Source: an uncultured Actinomycetes bacterium (lineage in GTDB: Bacteria; Actinomycetota; Acidimicrobiia; Acidimicrobiales; Microtrichaceae). From it: a DNA stretch of 14,230 nt. The notes under the pieces were generated by a model, which worked only from the letters and a program-made list of their open reading frames with translations, did not search any database and had not been told where the DNA came from. The stretch spans positions 1 through 14,230 of the forward strand of contig CAIYXG010000177.1 of the NCBI GenBank assembly GCA_903930035.1. The letters run 5' to 3'. Numbering within the stretch: position 1 is the stretch's first letter; each line of letters starts with the position of its first letter. Made by a program: the position numbers and the translations under genes. Shown here piece after piece: positions 1 to 6,537 of the stretch.

Positions 1-151
1 CCTGGTTCCGCCGCTCGGCGGCCATCTGGGCCAGGTCGCGGAGCCCGTCGTGGGCCGCCTGGGCCAGCTCCAGCGCCTCGGGCGCCGTGCAGGCGTGCGC
101 TGCGTCCGGCTTGGGTCTCTGCGCAGTGGTCGGTGGGGCCAGGTGCTCCAT
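1..151 (-). CDS. Partial gene, N-terminus of an unrecognised protein
   Basis: An ATG at 149-151 on the minus strand opens a stop-free frame of 50 codons that runs off the left edge of the window. A purine-rich ribosome-binding site (AGAGGAAG, complement of 161-168) lies 9 nt upstream, which supports the start. The visible protein begins MEHLAPPTTAQRPKPDAAHA, a proline/alanine-rich and probably disordered start. From about residue 25 it becomes helix-prone (EALELAQAAHDGL followed by RDLAQMAAERRNQ). There is no signal peptide or membrane segment in this part. The gene lies about 100 bp downstream of the CmcJ-like gene on the same strand and may have its own promoter in that gap. I do not recognise the family; too little is visible to propose a function. 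Confidence 0.6.
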   Translation of the reverse strand, partial: MEHLAPPTTAQRPKPDAAHACTAPEALELAQAAHDGLRDLAQMAAERRNQ

Positions 152-252
152 GGGTACTCGCTTCCTCTCGTGCACCTGCCGAAGTTGCCGACGGGTGCAA
201 CGACCAGTCTGGCCGCGCCTCAAGGAAGTCTCAAGTAGTTCTAGAACAAACT
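152..252 (-). promoter_or_regulatory. Short intergenic region with possible promoter or operator
   Basis: This 101-bp gap is less GC-rich than its surroundings. On the minus strand it carries two direct copies of CTTGAG whose starts are 11 bp apart (complements of 230-235 and 219-224). The first contains TTGAGA, a possible -35 element, followed 18 bp later by CAGACT as a weak -10 element for the left-hand gene. A perfect 10-bp palindrome GTTCTAGAAC sits at 238-247. These are visible in the sequence; their promoter or operator role is inference. Confidence 0.25.
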
Positions 253-1428
253 TCACGCATCGGCCGACACGACCATCCGCAGCTCGAGGGAGTAGCGGAC
301 CAACCGGGCACGGGCCGCCTGCGCCGCGGCGACCCACGGGGTGGCCCCCTCGTCGCCGGGCTCCTGCCGGCAGAGTGCTGCGGGGTCGCGCCGGGCCTCG
401 TCGAGGAGCGCCAGCAGCTGGCCGACCGCCGCGGACAGCGCCGGCGTCGTGTCGGGCAGCACCTCGTCGTCTACCCCCGACGCGGCCGACCGGGCGCCGT
501 CGGCGTCGCCGTCGGCCACCGCCGCCTCGGCGGCCTCGAGCGCCAGCCAGCAGCGCCGGGCCACGTCCTCGCCCGGCAGGACCCCGGCGCCGTGCGGCGT
601 GCTGAGCGTGTTGAACACGTAGGCCTGCCGGTGGTCCATGTCGGACCGGAAGTACCACGCCTGGCCGTCGTCGTGCAGGAGCGTCCAGATGTCGTTGATG
701 ACCTGGTCCTCGCCACGGTCCAGGAACGAGCTGGTGGACAGTCCGTAGCGGAGCTGGTCGCGCCGCCGGTCGACGGTCCGGCCGTCGGCCAGGACGAGCG
801 GCTGGACGACCTGCTGCAGCGGGACCCACAGGTTGACGAGCCACAGACCGGCGTCGTGGTTGTGGCCGTCGGGCGAGTCGTGCACGAACAGCTCGGGCGC
901 CCGGCCGTCCATGACCTGCACCAGTGGGGTCCCGTAGACGTCCTGGTCCACGTGGATCGACGTCGCCTGGCCGTGGTCGTTCATGCCCACCGACCGCGGC
1001 CCCACGAGCGACAGGCCGTCGGGGCCGGTGGTGCGCATGATGAAGCCCTCGTCGGCCACGTGCAGCACGCGCAGCTCGTGCCCGTGGACCATGGGGAGCA
1101 CCGCACCGTCCAGCCCGGCCCGGATCGCCGCGGCGTGGTCGTCGGAGATGCGCCCGGCACGGCGCACCTCGGCGCAGTGCCGCTGGACGTCCTCCAGGCC
1201 GGACAGGTCGACGGTGTCGAACCCGGCCCGGCGCAGGTCCAGGTCGTCGCGGTCGCCGTACACCAGGTCGGTCGCGGGGCAGGTCTGGCGCTCGACGCGC
1301 TCGTCGCCGTAGGGGGCCGCCGCCCGCGGCCCTGCCCGCCGCAGGCCGGGGTGGTCGGGGTCGTCGATGACCTGGGCCTCCGGCATGAACCCCAGCGCGA
1401 CCGGGTGGACGTGCGTGCTCGTCGTCAC
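253..1428 (-). CDS. CmcJ/NvfI-like putative non-haem iron oxygenase with C-terminal extension
   Basis: Predicted protein of 391 residues starting at GTG (1426-1428). Several blocks resemble the CmcJ/NvfI family (cephamycin 7-alpha-hydroxylase component and fungal Fe/2-oxoglutarate oxygenases): an HVD triad around residues 159-161 (SIHVDQDVYGTP), LVNLWVPL at 197-204 followed by PLVLADGRTVD at 210-220, and WYFRSDMDHRQAYVFNTL at 258-275 leading into TPHG with H279. H159, D161 and H279 would form the iron-binding facial triad. The family is usually about 280 residues; here roughly 100 residues of alanine-rich helix follow, which may be a separate helical domain. The GTG start is preferred because it keeps the first strand (VHPVALGFMPE), but it has no clear Shine-Dalgarno, and ATG at 1384-1386 is an alternative. 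It is divergent from the exonuclease gene and no biosynthetic cluster surrounds it, so substrate and product are unknown. The family call is from motif recognition by eye and is moderate. Confidence 0.6.
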   Translation of the reverse strand: MTTSTHVHPVALGFMPEAQVIDDPDHPGLRRAGPRAAAPYGDERVERQTCPATDLVYGDRDDLDLRRAGFDTVDLSGLEDVQRHCAEVRRAGRISDDHAAAIRAGLDGAVLPMVHGHELRVLHVADEGFIMRTTGPDGLSLVGPRSVGMNDHGQATSIHVDQDVYGTPLVQVMDGRAPELFVHDSPDGHNHDAGLWLVNLWVPLQQVVQPLVLADGRTVDRRRDQLRYGLSTSSFLDRGEDQVINDIWTLLHDDGQAWYFRSDMDHRQAYVFNTLSTPHGAGVLPGEDVARRCWLALEAAEAAVADGDADGARSAASGVDDEVLPDTTPALSAAVGQLLALLDEARRDPAALCRQEPGDEGATPWVAAAQAARARLVRYSLELRMVVSADA

Positions 1429-1500
1429 GGAGGAGCATCGTACGGCGTCGGGGGCCCGGCGCCGCTGGTCGGCCGGCGCCCGCCATGACAGGCTGCGCCC

Positions 1501-2403
1501 ATGCAGGTGGACCTGGTCGACGGCACCTACGAGCTGTTCCGCTACCACTTCTCGCCCGGGGGCGGGCACGTGAACGCCGCCGGCGAGCAGGTCGGTGCCA
1601 CCCGCGGGGTCCTGCGGTCGGTCCTCTCGCTCCTCGAGGACGGCGCGACCCACGTCGCCGTGGCCACCGACCACGTCGTCGAGTCGTTCCGCAACGAGCT
1701 CTTCGACGGCTACAAGACGGGCGAGGGCATCGACCCCGACCTGTTCAGCCAGTTCCCGCTTCTGGAGGACGCGCTCGAGGCCATGGGCGTGGCCGTGCTG
1801 GCCATGGTCGACGTGGAGGCCGACGACGGTCTGGCCAGCGCGGCCGCGGTCGCCGTGGCCGACGGCCGCCCGACCCGCGTCGTCATCCGCACGCCCGACA
1901 AGGACCTGGCGCAGTGCGTGGTGGACCCGCTCGTGGTGCAGTACGACCGCAAGTCCGACACCTACCGCGACAGCGCGGCGGTGGTGGAGAAGTACGGCGT
2001 GCCGCCGGCGTCGATCCCCGACTGGCTCGCGCTGGTGGGCGACACCGCCGACGGCATCCCCGGGCTGCCGGGCTGGGGGGCCAAGACCACGGGCGCCGTC
2101 CTGCGGCGCTACCTCACGCTGGACGACATCCCCCTGGACCACGAGGAGTGGGACGTCGAGGGGGTCCGTGGTGCGGCCCGGCTGGCCGGGACGCTCAAGG
2201 AGCACCTGCAGCAGGCCCAGCTCTTCCGGACGCTGGCGACCGTCGTGACCGACGCCGACGTCGGCACGGTGGACGACTGGTGCTGGACCGGGGCGACGGC
2301 TCAGCTGGCCAGCTGGTGCGACCGGCTGGACGCGCCCGACGTCCTGCGGCGGGCCACGGCGCTCCAGGCCGAGCGCACCGCACCGGCGACACCGTCCGGG
2401 TAG
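1501..2403 (+). CDS. 5'-3' exonuclease (PIN/FLAP-type, Pol I-like exonuclease domain)
   Basis: This 300-residue protein matches the stand-alone 5'-3' exonuclease family, related to the N-terminal domain of DNA polymerase I, which removes 5' flaps and RNA primers. The metal-binding acidic pattern is present: LVDGTYELFRYHF (D7), VEADDGLA with E106, D108 and D109, and TPDKDL with D133 and D135. Residues FRNELFDGYKTGEG (63-76) match the conserved FR-x-E-x4-YK block. The helix-3-turn-helix DNA-binding motif is GDTADGIPGLPGWGAKT at 180-196, with D181 and D184 in the usual places. No polymerase domain follows, consistent with a single-domain enzyme of usual length. The start ATG has only a weak AGG upstream; CAGGCT at 1489-1494, six nt before the ATG, could be a -10 of a leaderless transcript. 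Its 3' end overlaps the convergent permease gene by 103 bp. Confidence 0.92.
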   Translation: MQVDLVDGTYELFRYHFSPGGGHVNAAGEQVGATRGVLRSVLSLLEDGATHVAVATDHVVESFRNELFDGYKTGEGIDPDLFSQFPLLEDALEAMGVAVLAMVDVEADDGLASAAAVAVADGRPTRVVIRTPDKDLAQCVVDPLVVQYDRKSDTYRDSAAVVEKYGVPPASIPDWLALVGDTADGIPGLPGWGAKTTGAVLRRYLTLDDIPLDHEEWDVEGVRGAARLAGTLKEHLQQAQLFRTLATVVTDADVGTVDDWCWTGATAQLASWCDRLDAPDVLRRATALQAERTAPATPSG

Positions 2404-4226
2404 ACGACGGCGGCCACCACCAGCAGCAGGCCGGACACGGCGAACTGGTAGGGCGAGGGCTGCCCGACGTCCTGGCCGCTCAGCAGGGCCAGGATCCCGA
2501 CCGGGGCGAGCACGCCGGCGACCAGGCTCCCGGACATCACCCCGATGCCGGCCAGGTAGACCAGCGCCAGCAGCGACAGCGAGCTGAACACGCCGAAGGA
2601 GTCGGCCGACAGCGTGAGCCGCTGGTAGGCGAGGAGCACCCCGCCCGCGCCGGCCAGCGCGGCCGACAGCGCGAACGCCGACACCTTGGCCGCGCCCACG
2701 TCCACCCCGCAGGCCGCCGCGGCGCGCTCGTTGGACCGCACGGCCAGCCAGCGCAGACCGGTGGACTGCCGCCGCAGGTTGGCCACGGCCAGGCCGCACA
2801 CGAGCAGCACCGCGACGCAGAGCAGCCCGAAGGCCGCACGGGGGTAGGCGTCGCCGCGGGCGCGGATCCCCAGGTCCATCCCTGCCAGCACCGGTGGCCC
2901 GACCTCCGCGCCGGCGGCCGACCCGGCGAACCAGGTCCAGCGGAAGAGCAGCTCACTGAGCGCGACCGCGGCGCCGAGCGTGACGATGGCCAGGCTCAGG
3001 CCGCGGACCCGGACCGCCGGGAGGCCGACGACCAGCCCCAGCCCGCCCGCCAGCGCGACGGCGACCAGCGGGCCGAGGGGGAACGGCAGCCCGGCGTCGG
3101 TCACCTTGACCAGCGTGAACGCCGCGCACCCGGCGAACGCGTAGGTGGCGAACGAGATCTGGCCGACGAACCCGGTCAGGACCACCACCGACAGCGCCAG
3201 GACGGCGAACACCGTCGAGGTGATGACCGCCGCCCGCCAGTCCGAGCTCCCACCGAGCAGCAGCGCGACGGCCGCAGCCACCAGGACGACCGTGGTGCGC
3301 GCGACGTGCCGGGGGGCCGGTGCCGCCGGGAGGCGCCCGGCGGTCCCGTCGCCCCGGCCCGGCAGGCCCTGGCCGCGGACCACCATCACGACCACGATCA
3401 CCAGGAACGGCAGCCCCTGCTGGAGCCCCACGTCGGGGAGCCAGTCGACGTCGGCCCGCAGGTTGAGCAGCTCCGACTGCGCCATCCCGAGCGCCAGGGC
3501 CGCCCCCACGACCACCGGGTAGGAGCGGAAGTCGGCCAGCAGCGCGGCGGCCAGTGCCGGGACCACCAGGAGCGCGTTGTTGAGCGGGTCGAGCGGGACG
3601 GTGCGCACGCCCAGGACCATCACCAGGGCACCCAGGACCGTGGCCAGGACCCAGCTCCATGCCGCCAGCCGGTCGGGGTCGATCCCGCGGAGGACCGCGC
3701 CCCGGGGGTTCTCCGCCGCGGCCGTGGTCGCCAGGCCGAACCGGGTGCGGTGGGCGAGCAGCCACAGGGCCCCGCCCAGCACCACGGCCAGGCCGGCCAG
3801 GAGGAGCCGGTCCATGCCGACCAGCCGGCCCAGCACCGTCACGTTGGCGGTCCCGAGCACGGGCCGGACGTCGGGCGTGGTCGGCCAGTCCAGACCGACC
3901 ACGGCCCAGAAGTAGAGGAACAGGCCGACCGACGCGACCACACGGCCGAGCGGCGTGGCCCTACGCAGCGGCCGGAACACCAGCCGGTGGAGGAGCCAGC
4001 CGAGCGTGGCGGCGTAGACGACCAGCACCACGAGCGCCGTCGCCACCGTGGGCCGGGGCAGCAGGAAGACGCGGTGCGGCACGCCGAACAGCGGGAGCAC
4101 CAGGTCGCCGGTGGCACGGAACTCGTGGAACGCGAAGGCCAGGAAGGTGGCGACGGCCGCGTGCCCGAAGTTGACGACGCCGGAGGCGCGGAAGGTCAGG
4201 ACCACGCCCATGCCCAGCCCGGCCAC
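2301..4226 (-). CDS. Fused LivH-LivM branched-chain amino acid-type ABC permease
   Basis: This polytopic membrane protein joins the two permeases of a HAAT (branched-chain amino acid-type) ABC importer in one chain. Residues 1-285 are LivH-like: FRASGVVNFGHAAV at 12-25 matches the family's NFAHG region, and AENPRGAVLRGIDPDRLAAW at 171-190 is the cytoplasmic coupling loop to the ATPase. Residues 310-620 are LivM-like: TGFVGQISFATYAFAG at 351-366, and a second coupling loop RSNERAAAACGVDVGAAKVSAF at 497-518. A basic and glycine-rich linker joins the halves. The annotated GTG at 4224-4226 is the first ATG/GTG/TTG in frame, but it removes part of the first helix. An ATC codon at 4275-4277, preceded by GGAG at 6 nt spacing, is a better biological start (see findings). 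It follows the binding-protein gene by 34-85 bp, so they should be co-transcribed. No ATPase gene follows; substrate unknown. Confidence 0.9.
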   Translation of the reverse strand: MAGLGMGVVLTFRASGVVNFGHAAVATFLAFAFHEFRATGDLVLPLFGVPHRVFLLPRPTVATALVVLVVYAATLGWLLHRLVFRPLRRATPLGRVVASVGLFLYFWAVVGLDWPTTPDVRPVLGTANVTVLGRLVGMDRLLLAGLAVVLGGALWLLAHRTRFGLATTAAAENPRGAVLRGIDPDRLAAWSWVLATVLGALVMVLGVRTVPLDPLNNALLVVPALAAALLADFRSYPVVVGAALALGMAQSELLNLRADVDWLPDVGLQQGLPFLVIVVVMVVRGQGLPGRGDGTAGRLPAAPAPRHVARTTVVLVAAAVALLLGGSSDWRAAVITSTVFAVLALSVVVLTGFVGQISFATYAFAGCAAFTLVKVTDAGLPFPLGPLVAVALAGGLGLVVGLPAVRVRGLSLAIVTLGAAVALSELLFRWTWFAGSAAGAEVGPPVLAGMDLGIRARGDAYPRAAFGLLCVAVLLVCGLAVANLRRQSTGLRWLAVRSNERAAAACGVDVGAAKVSAFALSAALAGAGGVLLAYQRLTLSADSFGVFSSLSLLALVYLAGIGVMSGSLVAGVLAPVGILALLSGQDVGQPSPYQFAVSGLLLVVAAVVYPDGVAGAVRSAWSAVARRRTSGASSRSHQLAS

Positions 4227-4283
4227 GACCGCGCCGCCGCCCAGGCCAAGGATCAGGTAGGCGAGGGTGGGTCCGATGACGCG

Positions 4284-4287
4284 CTCC
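4284..4287 (-). promoter_or_regulatory. Candidate ribosome-binding site for a non-canonical permease start
   Basis: On the minus strand CCGGAG (GGAG core, complement of 4284-4287) precedes an in-frame ATC codon (complement of 4275-4277) by 6 nt. It sits between the stop codon of the binding-protein gene and the first canonical GTG of the permease. Spacing is ideal for a Shine-Dalgarno; whether ATC initiates is inference. Confidence 0.35.
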
Positions 4288-4311
4288 GGTGGCTCGGCGT
4301 GGGCAGGTCGG

Positions 4312-5733
4312 TCAGCGTTGCGCCGGCGAGGGCAGCGGGTGCGCCGCCAGCACCGTCGGCACGTCGATCCAGCCGTCGGACGCCTCCGAGAACGAGCCGT
4401 CCTCCTTGATCTCGGCGATCACCTGCTGCGGCGCGCAGAGCGCCGGCATGGAGGGGACCTGCTGCCCGTCGCAGGTGTAGGCGTGCCCGCCGAAGCTGGG
4501 CCGGTCCGTGGCGGCCCGCAGCCGGGCGGTGACGGCGGCGCCGGTCACGTCCGGGCCGAGCTCGTCGAGGACGGCCCAGAGGTTCATGGCGTCCCGGAAC
4601 GACACAGTGGCGGCCCCCAGGGCGTTGGTGCCCTTGCCGTAGCGGGTCATGGCCTCCAGGTAGATGGGGAAGTCGGCCTCGGGCACCTGGGCCATGTCGA
4701 TCCGGTTCTCCACGTTGAACCGGGTGCCGGCCACCTTGTCCATGCCCACCTTGTCCAGGAACCGCCGGTCGGCGCACGAGCCGACCATGTACACCTGGGC
4801 CCGCGACTCCAGGTCGGCCAGGGCCTGCAGGATCGGCGTGCACGCCATGTCGGCGGCGCCGACGAAGATCGCCTGCGGGTCCGCCTCGACCGCCTTCTGG
4901 ACCGCGGCGCTGTAGTCCTGGCTGCCCATCGGGAAGGGCACCTCGGTGACCTGCCGGGCACCGAGCGACCGGGCCAGGGTGGCGCCGTAGTCCACGGCCG
5001 CCGTCCGGATCGAGGGGTAGTCGGCGTAGAGGACGGCCACGCGGTCGGCCCGGTCCTTGCGGACGGCCTGGTCGGCGAACGCCACGAAGGCGCCCGGCCC
5101 GCCGCCCGAGAACTGGAAGCTGTTGGTGCTCGACATCTCGGCCTCGTTGACGGGCAGCCCGCCCACGTAGGGCACGTCGTTGTCGGCCAGGACCTGCAGG
5201 AGGGGCCCCTGGGAGAGCCCGATGCCGCCGAGCACGGCGACGACGTCCTCGGCCACCAGCTTGCGGCCGCAGGCCTGGGCCTCGTCGGGGCTCATCGGGT
5301 TGGACAGGATGCACGGCACCAGCTGCACGGGCCGGCCGTCGACCCCGCCCAGCTCGGCGTTCATGAGGTCCACCGCCGCCACGGTGGAGGTGTGCAGCTC
5401 GGGCATGGCCCCGATCGGGCCGGCGTCCACGTTGACGAAGCCGACCTTCACCGGCCGGCGGTCGGGGTCGGCGTTGACCGGCACCGGTACTGGCCCGTCG
5501 AACCACTGCTCCCCGCCGAACATCGACAGCACGGTGACGCCGTCCCCCTCGGACGGGGTGACCCCGCCCGAGGCCGGCAGCGTGGTGCTGCCCCCGCCAC
5601 CGGCGACCGGGGCCTTCTCGCTGCACCCGACCACCATGGCCGCGGTCGCCGCCAGCACCACCAGGAGCGCGGCAGCCACTGCCGCCGGCCGCCCCGAGGC
5701 AGGGCGGCGTCGTTCGTCGGCACCGAGTGCCAT
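4312..5733 (-). CDS. ABC transporter substrate-binding lipoprotein (LivK/HAAT type)
   Basis: Predicted protein of 473 residues. The ATG at 5731-5733 is preceded by AAGGGGG with 5 nt spacing, which decides this start over a longer in-frame option. The N-terminus is a lipoprotein signal: a basic stretch (ERRRPASGR), a hydrophobic helix at 18-35 and the lipobox VVGC with C37 as the lipidated cysteine, so the protein should be anchored outside the membrane. A low-complexity linker (about 38-60) leads to a type I periplasmic-binding-protein fold starting near KVGFVNVDAGP; the pattern DLMNAELGGVDGRPVQL, KLVAEDVVAVLGG and the closing PSFGGHAYTCDGQQV is typical of branched-chain amino acid-type receptors. 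The ligand cannot be read from sequence; this family also binds amides, urea, short-chain acids and aromatics. It is followed directly by the fused permease, with which it should form an importer. LOG-family gene lies upstream on the same strand across 109 bp. Confidence 0.9.
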   Translation of the reverse strand: MALGADERRRPASGRPAAVAAALLVVLAATAAMVVGCSEKAPVAGGGGSTTLPASGGVTPSEGDGVTVLSMFGGEQWFDGPVPVPVNADPDRRPVKVGFVNVDAGPIGAMPELHTSTVAAVDLMNAELGGVDGRPVQLVPCILSNPMSPDEAQACGRKLVAEDVVAVLGGIGLSQGPLLQVLADNDVPYVGGLPVNEAEMSSTNSFQFSGGGPGAFVAFADQAVRKDRADRVAVLYADYPSIRTAAVDYGATLARSLGARQVTEVPFPMGSQDYSAAVQKAVEADPQAIFVGAADMACTPILQALADLESRAQVYMVGSCADRRFLDKVGMDKVAGTRFNVENRIDMAQVPEADFPIYLEAMTRYGKGTNALGAATVSFRDAMNLWAVLDELGPDVTGAAVTARLRAATDRPSFGGHAYTCDGQQVPSMPALCAPQQVIAEIKEDGSFSEASDGWIDVPTVLAAHPLPSPAQR

Positions 5734-5842
5734 CTCGTCCCCCTTGTCCGTCGGCCCGGGCACCCCACGTCCCCGGACCGTCAGGCGCACATCATGGCAC
5801 TCCCGTCCGGCCCCCGCCGGAGGTGCGGGACGACCGGGCGCG

Positions 5843-6442
5843 TCAGGCCGGCCGGGGGCCGAGCACCACGTCGAGGAGCGGCTCCGGCTCGCCGTGGATG
5901 TGGAGCACCTCGAGCAGCCGGGGCCGGGCCAGGCCGCGGTCGACCGTGAGCTCCAGGAACTCCACCAGGGGCGCGTAGAACCCGCCCAGGTTCAGGAGGC
6001 CGTGCGGCTCGTCGTGCAGCGAGAGGTAGCCGGCCGTGAGGGTCTCGAAGAACTCCTCCATCGTCCCGACCCCGCCCGGCAGCGTCAGGAACGCGTCGGC
6101 GTGCTCGGCCATCATCCGCTTGCGGGCCGTCATGTTCTCCACGACCACCAGCTCGTCGATCCCGTCGTGGGCGATCTCGCGGTCGATCAGCTGGCGCGTG
6201 ATGATCCCGAGCACCGAGGCGCCGTGGGCCATGGCGGTGTCGGCCACCACCCCCATGAGGCCCTCCTTGCCGCCGCCGTAGACCAGGTTCCAGCCCCGTT
6301 CGGCGATCCCCTGGCCGACGAGCGCCGCCGACGCCGCCCAGGTGGGGTCGTCCCCCAGGTTGGAGGCGCAGTAGACGCACACCGTCGGCCGGTCGTCGCG
6401 GCCGGGACGGCCGTCCGCACGGGGCGCAGGGTCGAGGGGCAC
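5843..6442 (-). CDS. LOG family protein (nucleoside-5'-monophosphate phosphoribohydrolase)
   Basis: This 199-residue protein belongs to the LOG (LONELY GUY, TIGR00730) family. Family members cleave the N-glycosidic bond of (cytokinin) nucleoside 5'-monophosphates to give the free base and ribose 5-phosphate; bacterial members also act on AMP. The Rossmann-like core starts at VCVYCASNLGDDP (21-33). The nucleotide-binding YGGGKEGLMG is at 55-64, and the diagnostic PGGVGTMEEFFE at 122-133 contains the catalytic glutamate; R107 and R109 in MTARKRMM complete the usual active-site block. The GTG start at 6440-6442 has no clear ribosome-binding site, and the first 19 residues are outside the conserved core, so an internal start near residue 21 is possible. 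It is divergent from the carboxylase operon and upstream of the binding-protein gene. Family assignment is firm; physiological substrate is unknown. Confidence 0.93.
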   Translation of the reverse strand: MPLDPAPRADGRPGRDDRPTVCVYCASNLGDDPTWAASAALVGQGIAERGWNLVYGGGKEGLMGVVADTAMAHGASVLGIITRQLIDREIAHDGIDELVVVENMTARKRMMAEHADAFLTLPGGVGTMEEFFETLTAGYLSLHDEPHGLLNLGGFYAPLVEFLELTVDRGLARPRLLEVLHIHGEPEPLLDVVLGPRPA

Positions 6443-6499
6443 GGCGGGCAGGCTACCGGCGACGGCCCGGGCCGCACGTCTGGCGCCGCGGCCCGCTCT

Positions 6500-6529
6500 T
6501 TGGGGAGTTCTGCGCCCAGCCGGTACCTT
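6500..6529 (+). promoter_or_regulatory. Candidate leaderless promoter of the acyl-CoA carboxylase operon
   Basis: TTGGGG (6500-6505) and TACCTT (6524-6529) are separated by 18 bp and fit -35 and -10 elements of a housekeeping sigma factor, the -10 matching TANNNT. Only 8 nt separate the -10 from the ATG at 6538, and no Shine-Dalgarno is visible, so transcription would start at or within 1-2 nt of the start codon, as is common in actinobacteria. Confidence 0.45.
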
Positions 6530-6537
6530 TCGTCCCC

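Noticed and set aside
1451..1484. Repeated GGCGCC words between the CmcJ-like and exonuclease genes as a regulatory repeat
   Set aside because: They are short self-complementary words expected by chance at this base composition and do not form a longer consistent repeat.
1429..2799. Extension of the CmcJ-like gene far upstream in the same frame to 2799
   Set aside because: The extra part is antisense to the exonuclease and permease genes and shows only low-complexity sequence; homology begins at about the GTG at 1428.
1485..4409. A plus-strand ORF of 974 codons running across the exonuclease, permease and binding-protein region
   Set aside because: Its translation is low-complexity, rich in Arg, Gly, Gln, Asp and His, and lacks any domain pattern; it is antisense to or out of frame with genes that have clear family motifs. 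Such ORFs are expected at this GC content.
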